Assembly (NCBI GenBank): GCA_030621085.1
Contig: JAUXIJ010000035.1
Location: 1-34,160 of the forward strand
Direction: 5' to 3'
From: Candidatus Cloacimonadota bacterium
Lineage (GTDB): Bacteria > Cloacimonadota > Cloacimonadia > Cloacimonadales > TCS61
Length of the DNA: 34,160 nucleotides
Shown here piece by piece: positions 1 to 6,684 of the stretch. Under the pieces are notes generated by a model. The model saw nothing but the letters and a program-made list of their open reading frames with translations, ran no database searches and was not told the DNA's origin. Numbering within the stretch: position 1 is the stretch's first letter; every line of letters starts with the position of its first letter. Made by a program: the position numbers and the translations under genes.

Positions 1-116
1 CATGACCTCCCTGTGGCTTTATTTTTAATATCCAATTTCTATTATAAATCAAAATCATTATTGACTATAATTTTCTGATTTATAAATTTACTATATGGAA
101 GTCAGCATAGAAATCA

Positions 117-1120
117 TTATGGGCAGAATAGAGGTATAAATATCTATGACAAAATTAAAAATGATTAAAGAACAAATTGTTGCTAGTACAATCAAAGATT
201 CCCAAGATGAAAAACTAACGAAACAAGATCTTGATAAGTTAATGATTAACTCAAACAACATTGGCAGATTCAGATTAGGCAAAGACCACGATTTGGAAAA
301 AAAATCTATGGGTTATTTAGAAAATTTCAAAGTGAAACCTCATAAAGAAATTGCAGGTGAATTTGTTCTTGTTGCCGATGTATATTATTCAAATGATAAA
401 CCTGAAGAAATTTCTGGTGGATTTAGTTGGTCTATAAATGAGTTATTTCCTCAATATAAAGGTAAAAATATTATGGCTGTATTCTTACCTTATCCGTATT
501 ATAATTCTGAAGAGTTTATCAATGAAATTGAGTTTCCTAATAAAGAAATTGGAATCGGGAAATGGAGAAAGAAAAGTGCTGATCTTGTTACAATTGGATT
601 AGTAGTAAGTTATGCAGCTATTTTATTAGCACCTGAATGGGATATTACTTACAAGTCTTATGTAAGACCATTTCTTAAAAAAATAATTCAGAAACAAAAT
701 ATCTTCAAAAAAAAGAATATTACGTTCGACTATCTACAACCAGTAACCCATCCGAGCAAATACCAATTTGAAGTTGTATTCATTCATACGAATAAAGTAT
801 TAGTAGAGCCTTTTCGATATTCTTATGGTATGGCAGAGGTTAATAATTTTATCCAACAAAATCTAAAAAATACTACGTCAAGAAAAATCAATAGAATAAG
901 AATGATTTATAAAAGTGATATCGGCGGTTATAAAATTTGGATGATTGAATACAAAGATGGTAATGATGAGTTCTTAATTGATCATTAACTATAGTTTTCT
1001 GCCCATAACAAACGTATCAGCGGGTAGTCTGGGTGGTTTGTTTTGTCTGAATCGTTCCGATTCAGGTTTGGTCGGTTTGTTCGGTCGTGATCGTTCCGAT
1101 CCCGCCGCACACGCCAAACA
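117..1120 (+). mobile_element. integron-like gene cassette 1
   Basis: Inferred cassette of about 1.0 kb, from the recombination point CA|TTATGGGC to the point in the attC-like site at 1120/1121. Its first 12 bases, TTATGGGCAGAA (117-128), are the exact reverse complement of TTCTGCCCATAA (997-1008), at the start of its own attC-like site. This is the expected relation, because in a free cassette circle the attC R' end is supplied by the cassette's own 5' end. It holds one gene starting 29 bases inside the cassette, with no obvious promoter. I see no recognisable attC left of 117, so the left junction may be attI, a degraded site or a secondary site. No integrase gene is in the window. Confidence 0.65.
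146..988 (+). CDS. hypothetical protein, cassette-borne, one possible membrane segment
   Basis: Protein of 280 residues that I do not recognise. The ATG follows a GAGG (131-134) at 11 bases. The N-terminal third is charged and soluble-looking. One hydrophobic stretch (about residues 149-166, SADLVTIGLVVSYAAILL) could be a single membrane helix. A lysine-rich segment follows (KKIIQKQNIFKKK), then a soluble C-terminal domain with many aromatic residues. It is the only gene of cassette 1 and lies entirely between the cassette start and the first attC-like site, in the usual cassette orientation. Base composition is clearly more AT-rich than the housekeeping genes from 3.2 kb on, which fits acquisition by transfer. 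Function is unknown; a defence or membrane-linked accessory role would be a guess from location only. Confidence 0.75.
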   Translation: MTKLKMIKEQIVASTIKDSQDEKLTKQDLDKLMINSNNIGRFRLGKDHDLEKKSMGYLENFKVKPHKEIAGEFVLVADVYYSNDKPEEISGGFSWSINELFPQYKGKNIMAVFLPYPYYNSEEFINEIEFPNKEIGIGKWRKKSADLVTIGLVVSYAAILLAPEWDITYKSYVRPFLKKIIQKQNIFKKKNITFDYLQPVTHPSKYQFEVVFIHTNKVLVEPFRYSYGMAEVNNFIQQNLKNTTSRKINRIRMIYKSDIGGYKIWMIEYKDGNDEFLIDH

Positions 1121-1126
1121 TTAGCC
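1003..1126 (+). repeat. attC-like recombination site 1
   Basis: Site of about 124 bp between the cassette genes. The R''-like end is CCATAAC (1003-1009), followed by AAACGTATCAGCGGG. The right end is ACGCCAAACATTAGCC, with an R'-like ATTAGCC (consensus GTTRRRY, with A for the first G). The outer arms can pair imperfectly. The interior holds two small hairpins: CTGAATCG-TTC-CGATTCAG and GATCG-TTC-CGATC. A 51-base stretch is identical to the second copy at 2483-2604. The opening AACAAACG resembles the left end of Vibrio VCR-type attC sites. Open reading frames crossing this site on either strand are not genes. Confidence 0.7.
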
Positions 1127-1148
1127 ACAGTTGAGCGAAGGTTAAAAA

Positions 1149-1688
1149 ATGATAGAATCAATTGATCTTGAATTCTCAAAACAACTTAAATTGTTAGAAT
1201 CGGTTGTTGATAACATGACTTTTATAAAAATATGCCAATTTCAAGTTAAAAAAGATATTCAAGTAATACCTTGGGATGAATTAGAATATCCAGGAATATA
1301 TTTGATAGAAGTGAAAAATAATGATAAATTCTTAACATTTGCAGAATGGGTCAAAGAATTTCGAGGAAGATGGGAAGATCAAAAATTCATTAAGAAATTT
1401 ACTCCCAATTTCAAAAAGAAAAGAATTCAAGCACATAGCAAATTATATGAATGGATTCCTCTGTATCTTGGTAAATCTAGAAACATTAGTAAGAGGATAT
1501 ATGATCATATATTTAAAGAATTGGATAAACCAACTTATGCAATGAAACTTTTTGCAAGAGATAATATGAGAAATGAGATTTTTAGAATACAAGCTATTCA
1601 ACTAAAAGTTAAAAACTATGATACAATTATCCCGAAAGTTGAAAAACAATTAAGGGATGCATTAAATCCACTTATCGGTAGGCAATAA
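1149..1688 (+). CDS. GIY-YIG nuclease-like protein
   Basis: Protein of 179 residues with a GIY-YIG-type C-terminal two thirds. GIY is at residues 49-51 (PGIYLIEV) and the YIG counterpart is YLG at 106-108 (LYLGKS). The usual helix with Arg follows (SKRIYDH, R116, H120). A candidate metal-binding Glu is E165 (VEKQLRDALNPL), followed by an Asn (N173). The roughly 55 residues between the two half-motifs are longer than in compact family members. About 45 residues precede GIY and have no motif I recognise. The family cuts DNA in homing, repair and restriction. The substrate here is unknown, and a defence role is inferred only from the cassette location. The start has an upstream GAAGG. Two bases separate it from the next gene, so they are probably translated together. 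Confidence 0.7.
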   Translation: MIESIDLEFSKQLKLLESVVDNMTFIKICQFQVKKDIQVIPWDELEYPGIYLIEVKNNDKFLTFAEWVKEFRGRWEDQKFIKKFTPNFKKKRIQAHSKLYEWIPLYLGKSRNISKRIYDHIFKELDKPTYAMKLFARDNMRNEIFRIQAIQLKVKNYDTIIPKVEKQLRDALNPLIGRQ

Positions 1689-1690
1689 AA

Positions 1691-2476
1691 GTGCAATTAA
1701 AGAAAGAATATATCGAACACAAGATATTTAGTAAAATTGAAGAAATGATTAATTTTTATGAGAACCTATCATTTCTAATCTTTGGTTTTATTACAACTGG
1801 AACAAATTCAATCGTAAATATTGATTCATATGTTTATTCTTCAATTCAAGGAACTTTAGAATCAATTAAGTCGATATTAGCAAATGGCCGAATTAATGAT
1901 TCTTATACCTTGTTAAGAAAATACTATGATTCTTGTATAATAAATATTTATTCAAATTTGTATCTTGAAGACAATATTAATTTAAATAATTTCATTGTAA
2001 CAAAAATCGATAATTGGTTAAAAGGCAAAGAACAATTACCTGAGTATAGGATAATGTCTCAATATGTAAAAAATTCAGTCAAACTTTCAATAATTAACTC
2101 ATTATTATATAAAGATAATAGGTACAAAAAAATAAGAAATCGCTGTAACGACAATACTCATTACAATTATTATTACAATATTCTTTTAAATGATAACAGA
2201 ATTTATCTAAAAAATAGAATCAACGTATTGGATACTTTCTCCTATGATATTGAACAAATATTTGTTTTACATCTTTCTTATCTATTTTATTTGAATCAGC
2301 ATTACATGGCATCAACAGATTATGCTGATAGTATGGATTTAGGTATAACGCCACAAGAAAACTCGCAATATTTTGTTGCTCCATTTATTCAAAAAATTTT
2401 TACTGATTTTATTAAATCTAAAAGAAAAGATATCGCAAAAGTAATTAAGGATCAGTCTGATATGTTTTTGGAGTAA
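1691..2476 (+). CDS. hypothetical protein with possible HEPN-like motif
   Basis: Protein of 261 residues with a GTG start two bases after the GIY-YIG gene stop. It looks all-alpha: long amphipathic helices rich in Ile, Leu, Asn and Tyr. A segment near residues 65-90 (INDSYTLLRKYYDSCIINIY) resembles DUF5677-like or HEPN-like helical proteins. The motif R-C-N-D-N-T-H (R151 to H157) fits the R-x4-6-H pattern of HEPN ribonucleases, but the pattern is short and can arise by chance. Very AT-rich. Same cassette as the nuclease-like gene, so the two may form a toxin-antitoxin or defence pair; that is inference. It ends at the attC-like site 2. Confidence 0.65.
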   Translation: MQLKKEYIEHKIFSKIEEMINFYENLSFLIFGFITTGTNSIVNIDSYVYSSIQGTLESIKSILANGRINDSYTLLRKYYDSCIINIYSNLYLEDNINLNNFIVTKIDNWLKGKEQLPEYRIMSQYVKNSVKLSIINSLLYKDNRYKKIRNRCNDNTHYNYYYNILLNDNRIYLKNRINVLDTFSYDIEQIFVLHLSYLFYLNQHYMASTDYADSMDLGITPQENSQYFVAPFIQKIFTDFIKSKRKDIAKVIKDQSDMFLE

Positions 2477-2482
2477 AACTGT

Positions 2483-2604
2483 GGCTAACAAACGTGTCAG
2501 CGGGCAGGTTGGTCGGTGCTCTTGGCTGAATCGTTCCGATTCAGGTTTGGTCGGTTTGTTCGGTCGTGATCGTTCCAATCCAGCAGCACGCGTGAACATT
2601 ATAA
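2483..2604 (+). repeat. attC-like recombination site 2
   Basis: Second copy of the site at 1003-1126. It opens with GGCTAAC (2483-2489) and AAACGTGTCAGCGGGC, and closes with CAGCACGCGTGAACATTATAA. The central 51 bases, including both TTC-loop hairpins, match copy 1 exactly. The outer arms and the variable zone between the left arm and the first hairpin have diverged. The cassette boundary is inferred at 2598/2599. Confidence 0.7.
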
Positions 2605-2616
2605 AATGGAGAAAAT

Positions 2617-3204
2617 ATGATAAAAAAAGGGATATTTTGTTTAGAAGGTTTATGGTACGATGATCTGCGAAAGCGCTCCACTGTAAAACCGATCCTGGAG
2701 CTTTTGGAATTAAATTCCAATATTCCATTTCTGCATTCAGACTGCGCTACCGAAGTAGAATTCAATTTCTATATTAACAAATGGAAAACCGCAAGATACA
2801 GACGATACCCAATCTTATATCTTGCTTTTCATGGTAAGGAAAACGGACTTCTAATTGAAGACAAAATCTTTTCACTTGAACAATTGGGTGAACTTCTGGC
2901 AGGGAAATGCAAGAACCGTGTAATTTTATTTGCTTCCTGCAGTACAGTAAAAACTGATAAACGTAACCTGAAAAATTTCCTGAGAAAAACAAATGCTCTG
3001 GCGATCTGTGGGTACAAGCGTATTGTACCATGGATATCTTCTACCGCTTTTGAACTGATGCTGTTGGCAGCTATGCAGGACAACGTTTTGGATGGTCGTG
3101 GGATTGAAGCGATTTACCGCAAGATCATCAGGGTTGCAAAAATGTTCAAAGAGCTTGATTTCCTGATGGTAACCAAAAGGGAAATTACTGCGAAGAATAC
3201 TTAG
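2617..3204 (+). CDS. caspase-like (DUF6642-type) protein
   Basis: Protein of 195 residues, of normal full length for the family I recall as DUF6642, a small caspase/CHAT-fold group. The probable catalytic dyad is visible: His72 in YLAFHGKENG and Cys108 in LFASCST, each after a hydrophobic strand as in clan CD peptidases. The N-terminal strand GIFCLEGLWYDDL and the later CGYKRIVPWISSTAFEL also match my memory of that family. Such peptidases often act in bacterial stress or antiviral responses, but I see no partner sensor beside it. The ATG follows GGAG and lies 18 bases after the attC-2 cassette boundary. No attC-like site follows; the stop is 20 bases from the convergent sigma-factor gene. 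It is less AT-rich than the cassette genes, so it may be a resident gene at the array edge. Confidence 0.7.
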   Translation: MIKKGIFCLEGLWYDDLRKRSTVKPILELLELNSNIPFLHSDCATEVEFNFYINKWKTARYRRYPILYLAFHGKENGLLIEDKIFSLEQLGELLAGKCKNRVILFASCSTVKTDKRNLKNFLRKTNALAICGYKRIVPWISSTAFELMLLAAMQDNVLDGRGIEAIYRKIIRVAKMFKELDFLMVTKREITAKNT

Positions 3205-3224
3205 AAAACGTAGTATCTTCAAGC

Positions 3225-4085
3225 TTAATAGTTTATCAAATAATCAATATCGTTTTCAACTTCTTTGTATGTTTCTTCCAGGATTTTCTGAAGAGCTTTT
3301 TTCTGGATCTGCCGAACCCGCTCGCGAGATAAACCCAATTCTTCACCTATTTGAGCGAAATTCTTGCTTTTATCACCTTCCAATCCGAAATATTGTCTCA
3401 CGATATAAGCTTCCCGCGTGGGCAGCTTTTTAATAGATTCTTCGATACTGCCTTTAACTTTGTCGCGGTAATAAAGAGTTTTGGGATCGAGAATTTCTGA
3501 ATCTTCCAGGAAATCGTGCAATGAAACTTTTTCATGTCTTTTTGTAAAACTGGAGTCATCCAGAGAAAACATATTAGTTTTTTGCTTACTAATTTTATCG
3601 ATTGCTTTTTTGTTTAAATGGGTCATTTTGGAGATTTCTTCAATGGAGGCCTTATGCCCGGTTTCACTGAAGACTTTATCCCGGGCAAGTTTGATTTTGT
3701 TGGCTATATTGGCTTTTCCCAGAGGCATCCGAATGACAGTTGTTTTCTCTGCCAGAGCAAAGAGTATTTTTTGTTTGATCCACCACACAGCGTAAGAAAT
3801 TAGTTTATTGTGTCTTTCAGGGTCGAACTTTTCGATGGCTTTCATTAATCCCATGTTGCCTTCACTGATCAGTTCGGAAAGAGTTAATCCCCTATTTTGA
3901 TAGCGAGCAGCGATCTTAACTACAAATTTCAGGTTGGCAGTAACGAGTTTATCAAGAGCTTTTTTATCGCCCTGTTTAGCTTTGTTGGCAAGCTCGATCT
4001 CCTTCTCTCTGGGAAGAGGTTTGATCTTGGCGATCTCACTCAGGTAGCTTTGCAGGGCTCTATCATTAAAAACGTTTTCTGCCAT
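3225..4085 (-). CDS. RNA polymerase sigma-70 family factor, compact primary type
   Basis: Sigma factor of 286 residues with region 1.2 (about 8-40), region 2 (45-115, with EGNMGLMKAIEKFDP and SYAVWWIKQKI for core binding and -10 recognition), region 3 (120-200) and region 4 (214-275, helix-turn-helix NFAQIGEELGLSRERVRQIQ for the -35). Region 1.1 is absent. Length and domain set match short RpoD/RpoS-like group 1-2 sigmas of the Bacteroidota/FCB type, so it could be the main housekeeping factor or a second copy. The start is supported by GAGGAG just upstream. It is separated from its upstream neighbour by a repeat-bearing gap and is convergent with the caspase-like gene. Confidence 0.93.
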   Translation of the reverse strand: MAENVFNDRALQSYLSEIAKIKPLPREKEIELANKAKQGDKKALDKLVTANLKFVVKIAARYQNRGLTLSELISEGNMGLMKAIEKFDPERHNKLISYAVWWIKQKILFALAEKTTVIRMPLGKANIANKIKLARDKVFSETGHKASIEEISKMTHLNKKAIDKISKQKTNMFSLDDSSFTKRHEKVSLHDFLEDSEILDPKTLYYRDKVKGSIEESIKKLPTREAYIVRQYFGLEGDKSKNFAQIGEELGLSRERVRQIQKKALQKILEETYKEVENDIDYLINY

Positions 4086-4102
4086 ATCTCCTCATTTATT
4101 TT

Positions 4103-4325
4103 GACAGGATAGACAGGATTAACAAGAGCCAAATCCTAAATTGATGCTCATAATATTTTCCACATAATCCTATCATAATTAACGAACCTATCTTTGATTT
4201 TCCAGCTTTCTTACCTTTCGTTTTATTTCAATTTTTTACCTATAATCTTCAATGACATTAAAGAGATATTATAACCTTCAATCTCAAATTATTTACTAAT
4301 TTCCCGTGTATCCTGTTATCCCGTC
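4103..4325. repeat. MITE-like intergenic element with inverted ends
   Basis: The 259-base gap between the sigma gene and the HspR-like gene holds no gene. Its ends carry an imperfect inverted repeat: GACAGGATAGACAGGATTAA (4103-4122) against GTGTATCCTGTTATCCCGTC (4306-4325), whose reverse complement is GACGGGATAACAGGATACAC. The left arm contains a tandem GACAGGAT. The interior is AT-rich with no open frame. It resembles short non-autonomous elements or the CAGGAT-type intergenic repeats of many uncultured bacteria. Mobility is inferred. Confidence 0.4.
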
Positions 4326-4344
4326 GGACTTTAATAAATAACTC

Positions 4345-4647
4345 CTATACTTGAAATTCGCTTTTATGATCATAAATAAAATCCAGAAGTTCATCATCGG
4401 TCATTTTCAGTTTTTTTGCCAATGAAAAAACCATCTTCACACCAGAAAGATTCATTCCAATTTCCTGGGTCAAGGTAATAATGATAGTGATTTTTGTCAC
4501 ATCATTCTTTGAGAAAAGACGGGTGTTATGTTCGGAACGGAGAGGTTTTATCAGGTTTTTTCTTTCATACATCCTGATGGTCTGATCGTGGATCCCCAGT
4601 TTTTTTGCAACTTCTCCAATAAGAAAAAATCCTTCTTTCTGCGACAT
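4345..4647 (-). CDS. MerR-family regulator, HspR-like
   Basis: Regulator of 100 residues from the ATG at 4647, chosen because AGGGGTGAT stands just upstream. A longer in-frame start at 4677 would overlap the peptidase gene and lacks such a site. It has a MerR-type winged helix (FLIGEVAKKLGIHDQTIRMYERKNLI, residues 8-33) and the SEHNTRLFSKNDV segment (39-50). The TQEIGMNLSGVKMVF stretch (60-74) is typical of HspR, the repressor of dnaK/clpB heat-shock operons at HAIR sites. No chaperone gene or HAIR repeat was seen here. It lies 10 bases after the LysM/M23 peptidase gene, so it is co-transcribed with envelope genes. It could instead control another MerR regulon. Confidence 0.85.
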   Translation of the reverse strand: MSQKEGFFLIGEVAKKLGIHDQTIRMYERKNLIKPLRSEHNTRLFSKNDVTKITIIITLTQEIGMNLSGVKMVFSLAKKLKMTDDELLDFIYDHKSEFQV

Positions 4648-4657
4648 AACATCACCC

Positions 4658-5581
4658 CTATAAAGACGGTAGAACATTTCTGGGGTTAATGGCTTTCCCC
4701 TTTACTCTGTATTCAAAATGAAGATGAGGACCGGAAGTACTTCCGGTTTTTCCTAAAGTACCGATGGGTTGTCCCTTTTTTACGGTCTCTCCCAAGCGAA
4801 CAAGATTGGATTCATTGTGAGCATAAACAGTCATCACATAGTTATCATGCTCCAGGATAATAACATTTCCGTATCCTCGCTGGGTTCCCACATAAGCTAC
4901 TTTCCCGTCCAGAGCTGCATAGATCGGTTCTCCCACAGATGCTGAGATATCAATACCTTTGTGAGGTCTACCATTTCTGATTCCGAATTCCGACGTTACA
5001 ACTCCTTTTACCGGCAGGAAAAGATCGATCTTTTTTTGAACGGACATCTGATAATCTACTTCTGGAATTTTTTCTTCAGCAGAATATGTTTCTTTTACTG
5101 GTCTTTGAATTGCTGCAACTTCTGTTTTACCAGCAACAAGCCAGATCTTCATTCCCGGCTTTAAATCGTATGAATTTATACTATTATAATCGAGTAGGCT
5201 CAGGATACCGACGTCATACATTTTTGCTATACGGTGCAAGGATTCTTTCTGCTTAGCCAGGTGATAACCTCTTTTGGGAATAGAGCGCACCGTAACAAAT
5301 TCGCTTTTCCCATTTGGTTTCGGGGTAAGATATATCTTCTGTCCGATAAATATCCGGTTTGAAGTAAGATTGTTAAAAAGCTTAAGGTTATCTTTGGAAA
5401 TGACGTATTTATCGCTTATAGATGAAAGCGTCTCCCCTCTTTTTACAATATGATATTCTTTGGAAGGAGTAACATAAAGAGGATTGCTGGACAAAGAATA
5501 GATATTGCCAGCTATAGCGAATAGCAATAAAGAAACCATCACTTTACATAAGTGTGAGAAAAAATTTGATTTTTGCATCAT
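4658..5581 (-). CDS. secreted LysM-LysM-M23 peptidoglycan endopeptidase
   Basis: Protein of 307 residues. A signal peptide or anchor is at about 10-30. Two LysM peptidoglycan-binding repeats follow (about 43-86, YHIVKRGETLSSISDKY; and 106-148, YHLAKQKESLHRIAKMYDV). A C-terminal M23 (LytM/peptidase_M23) domain spans about 190-303. The zinc ligands are intact: H207 and D211 (PHKGIDIS) and H288 in GPHLHFE; the catalytic His counterparts H255 and H286 are also present, so it should be active on peptide cross-links. This is the NlpD/EnvC-like or murein hydrolase architecture of the periplasm. A second in-frame ATG at 5578 is equally possible. It lies 24 bases after the acylphosphatase gene in one minus-strand unit. 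Confidence 0.93.
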   Translation of the reverse strand: MMQKSNFFSHLCKVMVSLLLFAIAGNIYSLSSNPLYVTPSKEYHIVKRGETLSSISDKYVISKDNLKLFNNLTSNRIFIGQKIYLTPKPNGKSEFVTVRSIPKRGYHLAKQKESLHRIAKMYDVGILSLLDYNSINSYDLKPGMKIWLVAGKTEVAAIQRPVKETYSAEEKIPEVDYQMSVQKKIDLFLPVKGVVTSEFGIRNGRPHKGIDISASVGEPIYAALDGKVAYVGTQRGYGNVIILEHDNYVMTVYAHNESNLVRLGETVKKGQPIGTLGKTGSTSGPHLHFEYRVKGKAINPRNVLPSL

Positions 5582-5605
5582 AATTCCAAACCGGAAATAA
5601 TGAGT

Positions 5606-5890
5606 TTAATATCCAATATTAAAATTTGAATATCCTTTGGCTGAAGATAGTTCAGACACTTCGATGTCCTTTACTCTGGCCATAGGCGGACCTTTCCATA
5701 ATTCCTGGATAAACAATTCTAGGTTTGCTTCATTTCCAATTGCAGTAATTTCCACTTTTCCATTCATAGAGTTTTGTACTCTGCCGCGAATATCGAAAAT
5801 ATGGGCTTGGCGAACAGCATAAAATCTGTAACCAACTCCCTGCACTCTACCAGCGACAATGATTTTTAATTTCTGCATAAACGAACTCAT
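5606..5890 (-). CDS. acyP: acylphosphatase
   Basis: Small cytoplasmic enzyme of 94 residues, normal length. It hydrolyses acyl phosphates such as acetyl phosphate and carbamoyl phosphate. The signature GRVQGVGYR is at residues 14-22 with the catalytic Arg22; the catalytic Asn is N40 in GRVQNSMNGKVEI. The C-terminal FNIGY end matches the family. The start could also be the Met at residue 5. It is the first gene of a minus-strand unit with the M23 peptidase and the HspR-like regulator, and is divergent from rsmG. Confidence 0.93.
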   Translation of the reverse strand: MSSFMQKLKIIVAGRVQGVGYRFYAVRQAHIFDIRGRVQNSMNGKVEITAIGNEANLELFIQELWKGPPMARVKDIEVSELSSAKGYSNFNIGY

Positions 5891-5905
5891 TTTTTTTATT
5901 TGGTA

Positions 5906-5934
5906 TTCTTAAAATATGAGTGAGTTGGTGTCAA
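5906..5934 (-). promoter_or_regulatory. possible promoter for acyP unit
   Basis: On the minus strand a perfect TTGACA (5934-5929) is followed at 17 bases by TAAGAA (5911-5906), a weak -10. The leader to the acyP ATG would be only about 15 bases. It is back to back with a plus-strand TTGACA at 5975. Low certainty. Confidence 0.3.
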
Positions 5935-5974
5935 ATAATTTATTAGAAATCAAACCATCTCAGATTAAATCCGC

Positions 5975-6001
5975 TTGACATTGGAGCACATCTTTTAAAT
6001 T
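5975..6001 (+). promoter_or_regulatory. possible promoter for rsmG-par-atp unit
   Basis: Perfect TTGACA (5975-5980) with TAAATT (5996-6001) at the short spacing of 15, upstream of rsmG in the divergent gap. The good -35 suggests a promoter for the long plus-strand unit, but the -10 is weak. Confidence 0.3.
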
Positions 6002-6020
6002 TTCCTGCCAGGGAAAAAAT

Positions 6021-6653
6021 ATGCAGGAAATAATTTTTAAAGATTTTCTAAGTAAGAAGATAAATAAAATCGATATTGTTGTGAATTCATTCCACACTTA
6101 TTTTGACCTGCTTTGCGAGGCCAATAAAACCGTAAATCTCATCTCACGCAAAACTCCGGTCCAGGATTATTGGACTGTTCATTTTTTAGATTCAATCTTA
6201 CCGATTGGTTTATTTGATTTTGCTGGTAAAAAGATACTTGATTTCGGAACAGGCGGTGGTTTGCCAGGCATACCACTGAAACTGCTATATCCAACTTCTG
6301 ATATGTATCTGCTCGATTCGACCCGAAAAAAAATACTGGCTGTAAAAAATATTGTCAAAAAACTTGACTTAAAAGAGTGTTTCACGATTGTTTCACGGCT
6401 GGAAGATCTTGATGAAAAGTGGGAAAATTATTTTGATTTCATAGTGTGTCGGTCAGTAAAGATTCTGCCGAAATATAAAACATCAATGTTCAAATTGCTG
6501 CGGAACAACGGCAGAATAATTCTTTATAAAAGCAGAAAATTGGATGATGTGCAGCAATTTAAGAATTTCAAAATACACGATGTAAGCCTGCCGGTGCTGG
6601 GTGAACGAAAAATAATAGAAATAAAGAAGGAAAAGAAACAACAAGCCAGGTGA
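6021..6653 (+). CDS. rsmG: 16S rRNA (guanine-527-N7)-methyltransferase RsmG
   Basis: Protein of 210 residues, normal length for RsmG (GidB). It methylates G527 of 16S rRNA using S-adenosylmethionine. The SAM-binding loop is ILDFGTGGGLPGIPL (about 72-86), followed by an acidic strand end (YLLDSTRKK). Upstream, NLISRKTPVQDYWTVHFLDS (39-58) is the conserved RsmG N-terminal motif. The tail is rich in Lys and Gln. It is the first gene of the plus-strand run, 31 bases before parA. The rsmG-parA-parB order is classical near bacterial replication origins, so this region is probably close to oriC; no dnaA or origin is in the window. Confidence 0.95.
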   Translation: MQEIIFKDFLSKKINKIDIVVNSFHTYFDLLCEANKTVNLISRKTPVQDYWTVHFLDSILPIGLFDFAGKKILDFGTGGGLPGIPLKLLYPTSDMYLLDSTRKKILAVKNIVKKLDLKECFTIVSRLEDLDEKWENYFDFIVCRSVKILPKYKTSMFKLLRNNGRIILYKSRKLDDVQQFKNFKIHDVSLPVLGERKIIEIKKEKKQQAR

Positions 6654-6684
6654 ACTGGAAGCTGTTTTAAATTAATTAATAATT

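Larger units (their letters stand above)
1121..2598 (+). mobile_element. integron-like gene cassette 2 (two genes)
   Basis: Inferred cassette of about 1.48 kb. Its first 12 bases, TTAGCCACAGTT (1121-1132), are the exact reverse complement of AACTGTGGCTAA (2477-2488), at the start of the following attC-like site. This repeats the rule seen for cassette 1 with a different sequence, so it is not simply a consequence of the two repeats being similar. The first gene starts 28 bases inside the cassette (29 in cassette 1). It carries two genes separated by two bases, whereas most cassettes carry one. Confidence 0.65.

Noticed and set aside
985..1179. Open frame on the minus strand over the first attC-like site
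   Set aside because: It is low-complexity Arg/Asn coding produced by the repeat's hairpins, with no ribosome site. The same holds for the frames over the second copy (2339-2765).
1003..2604. The two attC-like repeats as an insertion sequence or MITE pair
   Set aside because: There is no transposase, and the bounded units begin and end at one repeat edge only. The 12-base end complementarity is explained by cassette recombination.
4345..4677. Longer start (4677) for the HspR-like gene
   Set aside because: It overlaps the peptidase gene and has no ribosome site, while the ATG at 4647 is preceded by AGGGGTGAT.
6378..6398. Two parS-like half-sites TGTTTCACG inside rsmG
   Set aside because: Each matches only the first nine or ten bases and lacks the second half of the palindrome, so ParB binding is not expected.
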